In this document: one piece after another, positions 31,049 to 40,065 of the stretch
Layout of the letters: each line of letters opens with the position of its first letter
How positions within the stretch are numbered: the first letter of the stretch is position 1
Origin: Candidatus Curtissbacteria bacterium RIFOXYA1_FULL_41_14
GTDB lineage: Bacteria > Patescibacteriota > Microgenomatia > Curtissbacterales > GWA2-41-24
Length of the DNA stretch: 49,134 bases
Assembly (NCBI GenBank): GCA_001775095.1
Contig: MFCA01000029.1
Coordinates: forward strand, 1-49,134
Direction of reading: 5' to 3'
Translations under genes and position numbers: made by a program
Notes under the pieces: model-generated
Databases searched by the model: none
What the model saw: only the letters and a program-made list of their open reading frames with translations
What the model was told of the DNA's origin: nothing

Positions 31049-32140
31049 TTAACGAATTTGCCGTAAAAATGTGGGGATGTCGAATTGGCTTTCGTCGATT
31101 TGGTCATCTTTGTCTTGTGGTTCTTCGCCTTCTGCGAGTACCTTTGTTTCAGCATCTTCGAGAGTAAGCGGAGCGAATTTTCTTCTTGTTTCATCAAATC
31201 CGGTGGCAACCACTGTAACCTTGATCTGATCAATAACTTTTTCATCGATAGCAGCACCAAAAATTATCTGGGCATCTGGATCAGCTTGCGAGGTAATCAC
31301 TTTGGCAGCCTCATCAACCTCATTCATAGTCATATCCTGACCGCCGGTAATATTGAAAAGCACTCCCCTGGCCCCGTCGATTGAGGAATCAAGAAGAGGA
31401 GAAGCAATAGCTTGGCGGGCGGCAATTGTGGCCCTGTTTTCACCGGAAGATGTACCAACCCCCATCAGGGTGGTGCCGGCATTGGTCATAATTGTCTTAA
31501 CGTCCGCAAAGTCAACGTTAATTAGCCCGGGCATGACGATAATGTCTGAAATCCCCTGAACTCCCTGTCCGAGAATCGAATCAGCCAGTTTAAAGGCCTC
31601 CAAAAGCGGGACGTCCTTCTCAACAACCTCTAAAAGTTTCTGGTTTGGGATAACAATAAGAGTATCTACTTTGTCACGAAGAGTTTCGATGCCTTCGTCA
31701 GCAATAATCATTCTCCTGGTTCCTTCAAACGCGAACGGTTTGGTAATGACCGCAACCGTTAAAATTCCCATTTTGCGTGCCATATCCGCAATAATCGGAC
31801 CCCCTCCAGTTCCTGTGCCTCCCCCGGCTCCGTATGTCAGGAAGGCCATATCTGCACCGGTTATTACCTCTTTTATACGCTCCAGAGATTCCTCGGCGGC
31901 TCTTCTGCCTATTTCCGGGTCTGCCCCGGCACCTAAGCCTTTAGTTATGCCGTCACCGATCTGGACCTTTGTCTGGGCAACTGAAGCTAAAAGGTGTTGC
32001 TGGTCGGTATTAACCGCCACAAAATCAACGCCTTGAATTTGTGCTTGGGCAATCATTGAATTGAGGGCGTTAGTCCCGCCTCCGCCAATTCCGAGGACTT
32101 TTATTTTGGCAAATCTATTAACGTCCGGTTTTATTAGCAT
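31049..32140 (-). CDS. ftsZ: FtsZ, cell-division GTPase
   Basis: Tubulin-like GTPase that forms the Z ring. It has VLGIGGGGTNALNSM at the nucleotide loop, the tubulin signature GAGGGTGTGGGP (104-115; usually GTGAAP), NVDFADVKTIM, and synergy loop ITGGQDMTMNEVDEAA. The short linker is followed by a conserved C-terminal peptide FDIPTFLRQIR, which binds FtsA. Length 363 is compact. It is the last gene of the dcw cluster, separated from ftsA by an EamA transporter, and converges on the DUF262 gene. Confidence 0.97.
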   Translation of the reverse strand: MLIKPDVNRFAKIKVLGIGGGGTNALNSMIAQAQIQGVDFVAVNTDQQHLLASVAQTKVQIGDGITKGLGAGADPEIGRRAAEESLERIKEVITGADMAFLTYGAGGGTGTGGGPIIADMARKMGILTVAVITKPFAFEGTRRMIIADEGIETLRDKVDTLIVIPNQKLLEVVEKDVPLLEAFKLADSILGQGVQGISDIIVMPGLINVDFADVKTIMTNAGTTLMGVGTSSGENRATIAARQAIASPLLDSSIDGARGVLFNITGGQDMTMNEVDEAAKVITSQADPDAQIIFGAAIDEKVIDQIKVTVVATGFDETRRKFAPLTLEDAETKVLAEGEEPQDKDDQIDESQFDIPTFLRQIR

Positions 32141-32240
32141 TTTTCCCTATCAGTTTAGAGGTAGTCTGAAGCTGCGTCACAATTTAACACAGGAGAGATC
32201 TATTTGCAACAGCTGATTTGAAATTTCTAATCAGCGTGTG

Positions 32241-32263
32241 ACAACGAGATCGGACCTCGTTGT
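32241..32263. repeat. Hairpin repeat at the 3' end of eamA (copy 1)
   Basis: ACAACGAG-ATCGGAC-CTCGTTGT, a perfect 8-base stem overlapping the stop codon of the EamA gene. A near copy (TACGAAGTCCGACCTCGTTGTTA) follows ftsA. There is no T-run, so it is not a classical terminator. Confidence 0.75.
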
Positions 32264-33135
32264 TAGCTTCCGGCTTTGATTAAATAAATTCCCAAAATCA
32301 TAATTAAACTGCCTATGAGGGTTTCCCTTTTCGGCCGATCTTTCAAAAACAGAAAGCCAAAAAGCAGAACATAAAGGCTTTGAGTTCTAAATATTGTTGC
32401 TGTTAAGCCAACGGGCCCTTCACTAATTGCCCAAAAGGCAAAAACCGAAGAGAATGCAACTAAAATCCCCAAAATCAGAAAAGATTTAAAATTAGAAGTG
32501 ATCTGCAAGATAAAAGATTTATTCCTCAGATAAAGAGCGGGTGCAAGAGCAGAGATTCCTAAATTTTCGAAAAATAAGGCAAAAATTGGGCTTCTTGGGC
32601 TGGTATTATTTATGGCCACTTTATCGAAAATAATGGCCACACTTCCAACTATTACAGATGCCAGCATAAGTAAAGGGGCCTTGTTCTTTAAAAGCACTTT
32701 CACTGGCGAGAAAATTCCTTCTTTTGCAGCTGAAACATTTAAAAGATATGTTCCTGTTAGTGTCACAAAAACTCCGACTGAGGATAAGATAGTCGGTTTT
32801 TCTGAAAGCGGAGGGAAAAGTGCAACTAAAAAAGTAAAAACCGGGCCAAGTGAAATTAGCGGGTAAACAAGCGACAGATCGGACATGCGAATAGATTTAT
32901 AACTTAAAATTTTGGAAAGAGTGTAGACGATAACCGAACCAAAAGTTGCAATAAAAAATCCTATCCCGAGTTGAGGAAAGCCTTCTTTGAATAGGAAAAG
33001 TGCGATAATTGGGGTCGACAAAACAATTTGACCCCAGGTAAGGACAGAAGCGCTGACTCCTTTAAGAAGTTCTTTACTGATAATTACTGAGATTGCCGCA
33101 ATAACAGCAGCCGCAAAGGCGAAGAAAAACCACAT
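32263..33135 (-). CDS. EamA/DMT-family transporter inserted in the dcw cluster
   Basis: Ten-helix EamA-type transporter of 290 residues in two repeats. The first runs from FFFAFAAAVIAAISVIISKELLKG to GVFVTLTGTYLLNVSA, the second from APLLMLASVIVGSVAIIFDKVAI to LIGSLIMILGIYLIKAG. Substrate unknown; a lipid or precursor role is tempting from its location but not shown by sequence. It separates ftsA and ftsZ, which normally adjoin. A related hairpin lies at its own 3' end and at that of ftsA. Confidence 0.86.
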   Translation of the reverse strand: MWFFFAFAAAVIAAISVIISKELLKGVSASVLTWGQIVLSTPIIALFLFKEGFPQLGIGFFIATFGSVIVYTLSKILSYKSIRMSDLSLVYPLISLGPVFTFLVALFPPLSEKPTILSSVGVFVTLTGTYLLNVSAAKEGIFSPVKVLLKNKAPLLMLASVIVGSVAIIFDKVAINNTSPRSPIFALFFENLGISALAPALYLRNKSFILQITSNFKSFLILGILVAFSSVFAFWAISEGPVGLTATIFRTQSLYVLLFGFLFLKDRPKRETLIGSLIMILGIYLIKAGS

Positions 33136-33194
33136 GACTTTTCAGAAGTAAGCATACCGGTTTTGTGAGGATAAAGCCACATGATTTCAGTTAC

Positions 33195-33220
33195 TACGAA
33201 GTCCGACCTCGTTGTTAACG
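33195..33220. repeat. Hairpin repeat at the 3' end of ftsA (copy 2)
   Basis: TACGAAGTCCGACCTCGTTGTTAACG starts just beyond the ftsA stop. It shares about 20 positions, in the same orientation, with the copy at 32241. The stem is weaker here (one mismatch). Confidence 0.7.
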
Positions 33221-33222
33221 TC

Positions 33223-34500
33223 TCAGGGGAGAATGGATTTGATGAGGCTTAAGCCTTTGTTAACAACACCTTTTATAGCTATTCTGCCGACTAGGGGAAG
33301 CCTGACTTCTTCCTGCTGGTAGCCTGCTCCGTAAATAACCAGTCCCAGACTGGCAGCGTATGCGGGCGAGGAGATTTCATCAATAAGTCCGGTGACGCCT
33401 GTAGGCAGGCCGATTCTTACCGGCATACCAAGTTCCTGTTTGGCCAGGTCAACCATTCCGACTGTAGCGGCCCCTCCCCCGGTCAAAACAACCCCGGAAG
33501 GAGTAAGTCCTGCAAAATTTGATTTTTGAATTTCCAACTTTATCATATTTAAAATTTCCCTAAGTCTTGGTTTCATAATCCCATCAATTAATGTCTTTTT
33601 GGATACGTTTCTGATACTTTCTTCAATTGAAAGACTGGCGATATCAAGTTGGTCTGAGTCGCGTTTGTCAATTGATTCTCCACTTTCGTTAATTTCGACC
33701 GCAACTCTTGGGGCAGTAGAAAGCGCGAGTTTAATCTTTTCCGCAGACTCCAGGGAAATTCGCATGCCTATCGCCAAATCATTGGTAACATTTCTGGCGC
33801 CAATTGGCAAAACCGAACAATATGCCGGTGCGCCTTCAACAAAAATACAAATATTTGTAGTACCGCCGCCAAAATCAACCAAAATAACCCCAAGTTCTTT
33901 TTCGGTATCGGTAAGAACCGAATAAGACGAAGCCAGACCGGAAAAAACCATGCCTTCAACGTCAATACCGATTGAACTTACGCACTTAGCAATATTTCTT
34001 AGGGCAGTCGTCGCACCTGTCACTATGTGAGTTTCGACTTCCATCCTGACGCCATTCATGCCAATAGGGTCCTTGATGCCGCTTTGAGAATCGACAATAA
34101 AGTATCTCGGGATAACGTGCAGGATCTCTCTTGAGGATGGCAGCGAGATAGCTCGCGCAGCTTCTATTACCCTCATTACATCTTCAGTTGAGATCTCGCC
34201 ATTGGGGTTTGAAACTGCCACAACACCCTTGGAGTTTTGAGACTCTATATGAGTACCGTCAACAGATACAAAGGCAGTCCCGGCCGAATAGCCTGCCATT
34301 CTTTCGGCAGCTTCAAGCGACTGAGTAATTGCTCCAACTGATTCATCTATATCGACGACCTGACCCTTTCTAAGCCCCTTTGAAGGGTGAGAAGAAACAC
34401 CAATAATGTTAACGGAAGATTCATCTGCGGCTGTGGCTACTATTGTGGTAATTTTGGAAGATCCGACATCGATTCCAACGATTACTTTGTCTTTAGGCAT
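33223..34500 (-). CDS. ftsA: FtsA, actin-like division protein
   Basis: Actin-family ATPase that tethers FtsZ to the membrane. Phosphate-1 is VIVGIDVGSSKITTIVA, the SHS2/1C region begins GVSSHPSKGLRKGQVVDIDE, phosphate-2 is GVILVDFGGGTTNICIF, and the adenosine motif is GVVLTGGGAATVGM. The C-terminus, VVNKGLSLIKSILP, is amphipathic and fits the membrane-targeting helix. Length 425 is normal. The upstream gap to ftsQ is filled by an AT-rich palindromic element. Confidence 0.96.
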   Translation of the reverse strand: MPKDKVIVGIDVGSSKITTIVATAADESSVNIIGVSSHPSKGLRKGQVVDIDESVGAITQSLEAAERMAGYSAGTAFVSVDGTHIESQNSKGVVAVSNPNGEISTEDVMRVIEAARAISLPSSREILHVIPRYFIVDSQSGIKDPIGMNGVRMEVETHIVTGATTALRNIAKCVSSIGIDVEGMVFSGLASSYSVLTDTEKELGVILVDFGGGTTNICIFVEGAPAYCSVLPIGARNVTNDLAIGMRISLESAEKIKLALSTAPRVAVEINESGESIDKRDSDQLDIASLSIEESIRNVSKKTLIDGIMKPRLREILNMIKLEIQKSNFAGLTPSGVVLTGGGAATVGMVDLAKQELGMPVRIGLPTGVTGLIDEISSPAYAASLGLVIYGAGYQQEEVRLPLVGRIAIKGVVNKGLSLIKSILP

Positions 34501-34502
34501 AT

Positions 34503-34632
34503 ATAATTAAATTTCTAAATCCGAATTTCGAAATTCAAAACAATTTTCTAAATTCAAATTCTCAAAACGATTTTGGACTTTGGAAAATTTGAACATTTGT
34601 ATTTGTTTCGGATTTAGTATTTCGTGCTTCGG
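34503..34632. repeat. AT-rich long palindromic element, copy 1 (ftsQ-ftsA gap)
   Basis: The left part AAATCCGAATTTCGAAATTC is an inverted copy of the right part (rc AAATCCGAAGCACGAAATAC), around a core with TTTGAACATTTG. It is related to the element at 41187-41345 and contains no gene. Confidence 0.7.
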
Positions 34633-34634
34633 AT

Positions 34635-35315
34635 TTATTTGTAACTAATTACCGGTTTATCAAATCTTAGGTCAATTTTTGCTATTTTTGCAGAGTCTAT
34701 TTTAGACTTAGATATAACTTGCTGTAAAGAGTCAACCTGGTTTGTTACTTCTTCTTTAGCAGTAAAAATAGCAACGGCGCTCTGTTGGTTATAAACAGCA
34801 ATCTCCTGGGGTGAAATAATACGAATATTTGCTGGTAAAAAATCCGATTTTAAGAGTTGAGCTGCAAGATGTATGGCGAAAGCCACAGTCAAATCAGTTA
34901 CTTTTTCTCCCGAGGCCATTTTAACATTTGGCGGCGGGAAAAGAATTGGTCTTTCGGCATCTTTTACATCTTCCACAATATAACCGTCTTCGGTTACCGC
35001 AAGACTAGTTCCCTCTATTTTAACCACAGGTTCTTTAGCTTGTACGTCAAGCTGCAGTCTTGAAGGGTAGTTTTTCGTGATTTCAATCTTGCCAATGCAG
35101 GAGTATTTACTTTTGAGAGCATCTGCCAACTTTGCCGGTGATATAAAAAGCATATTCTGAGAGCTTCCAATTGTATCTAGCACATTTTGGCTGGTCAGAC
35201 AGCTCTGGTTTGGGATATCAACTTTTCGTAACTTAAATAAAGGTGCGTAGAGTACTATAAAAACTAAAGAAGCGATAAAAAGCAAAACTAAACTAAATTT
35301 GAAAATTGCAGGCAT
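34635..35315 (-). CDS. ftsQ: FtsQ/DivIB divisome protein
   Basis: Bitopic divisome scaffold. It has a short N-terminus, one membrane helix (residues 5-26), and a POTRA domain beginning FKLRKVDIPNQSCLTSQNVLDTIG with LKSKYSCIGKIEITKNYPSRLQLDVQAKEPVV, the typical 'yP..l.v.v.Er.Pva' end. The beta domain follows (LAVTEDGYIVED ... KIDLRFDKPVISY). Length 226 is normal. A TATACT box lies 6 bases before the ATG, so it may start its own leaderless transcript of ftsQ-ftsA. Confidence 0.9.
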   Translation of the reverse strand: MPAIFKFSLVLLFIASLVFIVLYAPLFKLRKVDIPNQSCLTSQNVLDTIGSSQNMLFISPAKLADALKSKYSCIGKIEITKNYPSRLQLDVQAKEPVVKIEGTSLAVTEDGYIVEDVKDAERPILFPPPNVKMASGEKVTDLTVAFAIHLAAQLLKSDFLPANIRIISPQEIAVYNQQSAVAIFTAKEEVTNQVDSLQQVISKSKIDSAKIAKIDLRFDKPVISYK

Positions 35316-35321
35316 ACTTTA

Positions 35322-35327
35322 AGTATA
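35322..35327 (-). promoter_or_regulatory. -10 box of ftsQ, leaderless type
   Basis: TATACT, then TAAAGT, then ATG on the minus strand. Confidence 0.45.
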
Positions 35328-35366
35328 CCCGACCTGCTCCTCTTGGTCATCCTGAAATCTGTAGCT

Positions 35367-35413
35367 CACCCCCGGGGTGAGCATGGTTTTTTCCTTAGCG
35401 CACCCCGGGGGTG
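35367..35413. repeat. Interspersed palindrome, copy B
   Basis: CACCCCCGGGGTG and CACCCCGGGGGTG are perfect inverted copies around the 21-base spacer AGCATGGTTTTTTCCTTAGCG. Shared flanks with copy A include CTCA at the left and GTT at the right. Located in the murG-ftsQ gap. Confidence 0.85.
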
Positions 35414-35456
35414 TTATCGGCACGTATATACTTCTTGCCATCTGCCTTTTTTTACT

Positions 35457-35482
35457 GTCATCCTGAACTCGATTCAGGATCT
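35457..35482. repeat. GTCATCCTGA-type palindrome
   Basis: GTCATCCTGAACTCGATTCAGGATCT: arms ATCCTGAA and TTCAGGAT. A partial copy (GGTCATCCTGAAATCT) lies at 35345. It sits directly downstream of copy B, so the murG-ftsQ gap is built almost entirely of repeats. Confidence 0.7.
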
Positions 35483-35511
35483 TGAAGTGAGGGGTGAGAA
35501 ATGGTCTAGAT

Positions 35512-36609
35512 TCAAATACTTGACAGAATATACCGGACTAATTTTGCTGTAGCATCTTTGGGGAGTGTTTTTTGAAATTTGTCGGCTGATGATTGGTAAT
35601 CTGAATAATTTTCTAAGATCTCGTCAATCGCTTTCTTAAGATGGGTAGGGCTTAAATCTGCCTGACTGATGATTTTGGCAAAATGGGCACCAGAAAGGAT
35701 TTGGGCATTTTCTAATTGCTCGCCGCCTGCCGATATGGGTAGAGGGATCAGTATTGACGGCTTTTTGCAAAGTGCCAGCTCCCAAACAGTATTAGCACCG
35801 GAGCGAGAAATGACAATTTTGGCTTTTGCCAAAACCGCCCCAAAATCCTGCGGGCCAAGATAATCGACCGCAAAATAATTATTTCTCTTTAGAGTTTTAG
35901 CCATATCAAAATCGCCATGATAGTTGACAGTCCCAACCTGGTGGATGAGAAAAAATTTATTAAATAGATCCAAGTTGGCAAAAACAAATTTGTTCAAAAA
36001 GTGCGATCCTTGGTTGCCGCCGGCAACTAGAATAAGATTTTTGGATTTTCTTAAAAAAGAGGAGAGATCTTTCGAGGCGGTGCGACTTGAGAATATTGAC
36101 TCTCTAAAAAGATTGCCTACCACCTGGCATTTTTCTTCGGACAAAAACTTGGCACTCTTGGCCCAGGAAAGAAATATTTTTTGAACAAAAAGAGAATTAA
36201 TTCTGGTTGCTAAACCGGGCTTGACGGTTTGCTCATGAGAGATCGAGGAAATTCCCAGAAGCCAGCCGGAAAAAACAACCGGCACAGATAAATATCCGCC
36301 GAATGAAATAATCAAGTTTGGACGATGAAGTATAAGATAAATAAAGCTTTGGATAAAGCCAAAAGGCAGTTTTAAAAGTGACGGAATTGTAAACCTGGTA
36401 AATTTTCGCTGCAGCCTTCCGGTGGTTATGGGGAAAAATCTGATTTTCTGGGAAGTTATAATCTGATACTCGGCTGAGAGAGACTGTGATCCTTCTGCAG
36501 TATATTTGCGCCCAAAAAAGAGTATCTCAAGATCTTTGACTTTTTGCAGGCGGTCGATTAGAGCAAGAGCGGGCGTTAAGTGTCCTCCACAAACTACAAT
36601 CTTTTTCAT
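35512..36609 (-). CDS. murG: MurG, UDP-GlcNAc transferase to lipid I
   Basis: GT28 enzyme that adds GlcNAc to lipid I, giving lipid II, on the inner face of the membrane. The N-terminal loop is shortened, VVCGGHLTPALAL instead of xxGGTGGHxxPAL. LIISFGGYLSVPVVFSGWLLGISSISHEQTVKPGLATR and the UDP-GlcNAc region SRSGANTVWELALCKKPSILIPLPISAGGEQLENA are typical, with the Gln-Asn pair in the final block. Length 365 is normal. The ATG overlaps the ftsW stop by 4 bases. Confidence 0.95.
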   Translation of the reverse strand: MKKIVVCGGHLTPALALIDRLQKVKDLEILFFGRKYTAEGSQSLSAEYQIITSQKIRFFPITTGRLQRKFTRFTIPSLLKLPFGFIQSFIYLILHRPNLIISFGGYLSVPVVFSGWLLGISSISHEQTVKPGLATRINSLFVQKIFLSWAKSAKFLSEEKCQVVGNLFRESIFSSRTASKDLSSFLRKSKNLILVAGGNQGSHFLNKFVFANLDLFNKFFLIHQVGTVNYHGDFDMAKTLKRNNYFAVDYLGPQDFGAVLAKAKIVISRSGANTVWELALCKKPSILIPLPISAGGEQLENAQILSGAHFAKIISQADLSPTHLKKAIDEILENYSDYQSSADKFQKTLPKDATAKLVRYILSSI

Positions 36610-37724
36610 GCTTGCCTTTTAATATTTAACAAAATTCCAATTGACGACATAGTTACTAAAAGGGATGAACCACCATATGAAATTAAAGGCAGGGGCACTC
36701 CGGTTAGAGGTACAAGGGCAACATTTGATGCCAAATTTAAAAGAACTTGAAGCGAAAGCATACCAATAATTCCCATTGCAAGAATCTTTCCCTGGTAATC
36801 AGAAGCATTCCTGGCGATGTTTAGAGCTCTTGTAATCAAAAACAGAAAGAGTGAAATCAGAAAAAGTGCGCCGATAAATCCTGTTTCTTCAACGAGTACG
36901 GCAAAGATTGCATCGCTGTGGACCTCAGGAATAAAAGCGAATTTGCTCCTAGAACTTCCAATCCCGACTCCAAAAAGCGGGTTGCCGGAAGAAATTGCAA
37001 TTATAATTTGGTTTATCTGATAAGAAGCTCCTTGAGGGTCATAGTTGGGGTCTATAAATGACTTGAGTCTTTCGAGGCGGTAAGGCTGGGTAATAACAGC
37101 TGCAATGGTAGATACTAACGCCATTGGGATTACCAGCATCAAATGCCAGATAGGCGAGTGGCCGACAAAATAAATTGCAAGTGTAATTGCCACTAGAATA
37201 AAAGCAGTCCCTAAATCCGGTTCAACCAGAACAAGAGCTGTAAGGATTGTTATTGGCAGAAATAAGACAGAAAGGACGTCTTTTAGGTAAATTTTGAAGT
37301 TCTCGAATTTGGCCATAATCGAAGCGGTGTAAAATATAACTGCCAATTTGGCAAATTCAGAAGGTTGAAATGTAAAATTGCCAATATTAATCCAGCGTCT
37401 AGCCCCATACGCCTCAGTGCCGATATGAGGTATTAAAACCAGAACCAAAAGCACTATAGCTAAACCTAAAATCGGCAGGCTTAATTTCAAGAGTTTGTGG
37501 TAGTTGAAAAAACTAAAAAAACCAAGTGCCGTAAGAGAAATTCCCGCCCATATTAGCTGGTTTTTAAAATAATATAGTTTGTCGCCAAAGTCACGAAATG
37601 CACTAACTACTGAAGCATCGTAAATTGCCAAAAGTCCAATAAAAACCAAAAGAATTGTTACACCCAAGAGAGGGATATCAATTCCCTTTTTGGCTGATTT
37701 TAAAGCCGGATTTCTATCTTCCAT
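36606..37724 (-). CDS. ftsW: FtsW, septal SEDS glycosyltransferase
   Basis: Divisome lipid II polymerase with about 10 helices. SEDS motifs are GARRWINIGNFTFQPSEFAKLA, LVEPDLGTAFILVAI, IPEVHSDAIFAVLVEETGFIG and TGVPLPLISYGGSSLLVTM. Its location between murD and murG identifies it as FtsW rather than RodA. Length 372 is normal. It is followed by murG with ATGA coupling. Confidence 0.96.
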   Translation of the reverse strand: MEDRNPALKSAKKGIDIPLLGVTILLVFIGLLAIYDASVVSAFRDFGDKLYYFKNQLIWAGISLTALGFFSFFNYHKLLKLSLPILGLAIVLLVLVLIPHIGTEAYGARRWINIGNFTFQPSEFAKLAVIFYTASIMAKFENFKIYLKDVLSVLFLPITILTALVLVEPDLGTAFILVAITLAIYFVGHSPIWHLMLVIPMALVSTIAAVITQPYRLERLKSFIDPNYDPQGASYQINQIIIAISSGNPLFGVGIGSSRSKFAFIPEVHSDAIFAVLVEETGFIGALFLISLFLFLITRALNIARNASDYQGKILAMGIIGMLSLQVLLNLASNVALVPLTGVPLPLISYGGSSLLVTMSSIGILLNIKRQA

Positions 37725-37729
37725 GATTT

Positions 37730-39085
37730 TTACTTGAAGTTCTCTACCTCAAGGGCAAACTTTTCACCCCGGTCTTGATAATTTTTGAACATATCAAACG
37801 AAGCACAAGCGGGCGAAAGAACAATAATATCGCCGGGTTGTGCGCAAGATTTTGCTAAATTTACAATTTGGCGCATGTTTTTGGCGCCTTCTAGAATATT
37901 TGCTTTTGTGCCGCCTGCTGCTGTAATCGCTTCTTTGATTCTTTTTGCTTCCCGGCCAATAAGCAAAATTGTCTTGATACTATCGTCTTGATTAATTGTC
38001 CGGCCAAGACTTGTGAAGTTTGAATTTTTTGACGACCCGCCCAAGATTAGAATTTTCGGATTTTCAAATGCATCAATTGCCGCAATTGTCGTTTCGGGAA
38101 TTGTGGAGTAAGAATCGTTAATAAACTTGACTTCGTCTATTTCCCCAACTAACTGCAATCGGTGAGCCAAACCTTTAAATGTGGACAGAACTTTGACTAT
38201 ATTTGTTTTTTTTATATTTTGAATTTTAGCGACCGCGACAGCTGCCAGTACATTCTGAAGATTGTGTTTGCCTGGCAGCAGAATCTGGGATGTCTTACAA
38301 ATTTCTTCCGGACCTTCTATATTTGAAATTATTTTATCGGCGGATAAATATGTTCCGTTTGTTTGATTCTCAGTTGAGAAAAAGTAAACTTGCGCCTTTG
38401 TTTTTTGAGAAAAGCTTTTTGCTGCTTGAAAATCCTGATTAATAACTGCAAAATCATTTTTTGCTTGGTATGCGACGATTGATTCTTTAGCCTCTCGGTA
38501 CTCGTATGTATCTTTGTGCCAGTCAAGGTGTTCTGAGGTTAACATCAGAACTACAGCGATATGCGGGCTTTTCTTAAGGTCAAGAAGTTGAAAGGAGGAA
38601 AGTTCCAGAACGACAATACTGGCTCGGGTCAGTTTCGGCAAAATATCCAGGGCTGGTATGCCAATATTGCCAGCAAGATAAACATTTGAACTTTGAGTTT
38701 CCAACATCCTGTGGATAAGAGATGCTGTTGTTCCTTTTCCCTTTGTACCGGTTACGCCAACGATTGGGCAGGGACATAGATCGAAAAATATTTTTGTTGG
38801 GGAAGTCAAGGTAATACCTTTCTTGAGCGCCTTTTGGATAAATGGATGACTAAATTGGACACCCGGAGATCGGACAATTAAATCAAAATTGAGATCTTTT
38901 GGATACTTTGAGTCGAAGTAAAATTTTACATTCTTAATTCTTAAATTTGAAAAGAAAATTGGGTCAATTTCTTTTTTTGTTTTATCGTCGATTATCGAAA
39001 CGTCGTTATTTTGCCCCAGGAAATTAGCCGCTGAAACACCCTCTTTGCCAAAACCGTAAATTGCGATTCTTTTGCCTTTAATCAT
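37730..39085 (-). CDS. murD: MurD, UDP-MurNAc-Ala--D-Glu ligase
   Basis: Cytosolic ATP-dependent ligase adding D-Glu, the product of MurI encoded next door. The N-terminal Rossmann loop is IAIYGFGKEGVSAANFL, RSPGVQFSHP follows, the P-loop is GVTGTKGKGTTASL (about 109-122), then ELSSFQLLDLKKSPHIAVVLMLTSEHLDWH, FKGLAHRLQLVGEIDEVKFINDSYST, and the C-terminal LSPACASFDMFKNYQDRGEKF. All are classical MurD marks, with normal length (451). AGGAG lies about 11 bases before the ATG. Confidence 0.96.
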   Translation of the reverse strand: MIKGKRIAIYGFGKEGVSAANFLGQNNDVSIIDDKTKKEIDPIFFSNLRIKNVKFYFDSKYPKDLNFDLIVRSPGVQFSHPFIQKALKKGITLTSPTKIFFDLCPCPIVGVTGTKGKGTTASLIHRMLETQSSNVYLAGNIGIPALDILPKLTRASIVVLELSSFQLLDLKKSPHIAVVLMLTSEHLDWHKDTYEYREAKESIVAYQAKNDFAVINQDFQAAKSFSQKTKAQVYFFSTENQTNGTYLSADKIISNIEGPEEICKTSQILLPGKHNLQNVLAAVAVAKIQNIKKTNIVKVLSTFKGLAHRLQLVGEIDEVKFINDSYSTIPETTIAAIDAFENPKILILGGSSKNSNFTSLGRTINQDDSIKTILLIGREAKRIKEAITAAGGTKANILEGAKNMRQIVNLAKSCAQPGDIIVLSPACASFDMFKNYQDRGEKFALEVENFK

Positions 39086-39103
39086 AAGTCAAGTCACTCC
39101 TTT

Positions 39104-39177
39104 GTCATTCTGGCCGTTCGATTAAACTCACGATCCTTAAACAGTCCTGAGCGAAGTCGAAGGACTTGTCCAGAATC
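39104..39177. repeat. GTCATTCTGG-type palindrome in the murI-murD gap
   Basis: Outer arms GTCATTCTGG and CCAGAATC enclose a hairpin AGTCCT-GAGCGAAGTCGA-AGGACT (39143-39166). A second small hairpin, TTGGCG-ATCTTA-CGCCAA, follows at about 39210. The gap of roughly 180 bases holds no gene I can support. Confidence 0.65.
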
Positions 39178-39267
39178 ATAATTGGGATCATAAACTAATT
39201 TTCCCATATTTGGCGATCTTACCGCCAATCCTAGCAACTGCAAATGATAAATCCGGCGGGGTACGCA

Positions 39268-40047
39268 TCAAATGTTTATTTTTTTAGCAATTATTTTGTC
39301 TTTGAGAAGAATCAAGGATATTTGGGAAAATACCTTGGGATCAGCGGTGGTGAAATAACGATCAGGAAGTTTTTTGGATGCATAAAGATGTTCCTTTCCA
39401 AGGGAAACTTTAACCCTTCTGGCAATTGCAGCACCGGAATCGATGATTCTGGCTTTCGAGCCAATCCTTTTTCTAATTTCGTCTTTAACAAAGGGAAAAT
39501 GAGTACAGCCTAAAACAATTACATCGGCGCCAAATTTTTCAATCTTGGCAACATAAATATCCAAAAGTCTATCTATTTCATTTTTCTTGAGATACTCAAT
39601 TGCGTCTTGTAATCCATCGCAGCCTAACCTTAAAACACGACTACTTTCTGCATATCGCAATACAAGATCTTTAAGATACGCACTTTTAGCTGTTGCAGGC
39701 GTAGACATGATAACGATCCTAGCGTTTTTCGATAGAGATACGGCTGGCTTTAGCGCAGGAACAACGCCAATAATTGGAATTTTAAATTTTGATCTTAAAT
39801 GTGCTAACGTGTAACAGGTAGCAGTATTACAGGCAATAACCAAAAGTTTAATATCACTCTTAAGTAAGAACCTAACAATTCTTTCAGATAAATCCTTGAG
39901 TCGCTTTGGAGATTTAGCACCATAGGGATTATGGGCTTGATCTGCCAGAAAAACAAAAGATTCTTTGGGCAATTTTTCTTTGATCTCAAGAAGGATTGAA
40001 AGACCGCCAACACCGGAATCAAATAGACCAATCGGCTTATTATTCAT
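39268..40047 (-). CDS. murI: MurI, glutamate racemase
   Basis: Makes D-Glu for MurD by two-base racemisation. The N-terminal IGLFDSGVGGLSILLEI holds the catalytic Asp, the first catalytic Cys is in VIACNTATCYTLAHLR, and the second is in IVLGCTHFPFVKDEI. IIGVVPALKPAV and RIIDSGAAIARR are also as in the family. Length 259 is normal. Being inside the dcw cluster next to murD places D-Glu synthesis beside its use. Confidence 0.96.
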   Translation of the reverse strand: MNNKPIGLFDSGVGGLSILLEIKEKLPKESFVFLADQAHNPYGAKSPKRLKDLSERIVRFLLKSDIKLLVIACNTATCYTLAHLRSKFKIPIIGVVPALKPAVSLSKNARIVIMSTPATAKSAYLKDLVLRYAESSRVLRLGCDGLQDAIEYLKKNEIDRLLDIYVAKIEKFGADVIVLGCTHFPFVKDEIRKRIGSKARIIDSGAAIARRVKVSLGKEHLYASKKLPDRYFTTADPKVFSQISLILLKDKIIAKKINI

Positions 40048-40065
40048 GATTCACTCAAGTCAATG

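Noticed and set aside
31671-32036. 121-residue plus-strand ORF
   Set aside because: Antisense shadow of ftsZ; Pro/Ala/Ser composition comes from reverse reading of a conserved gene.
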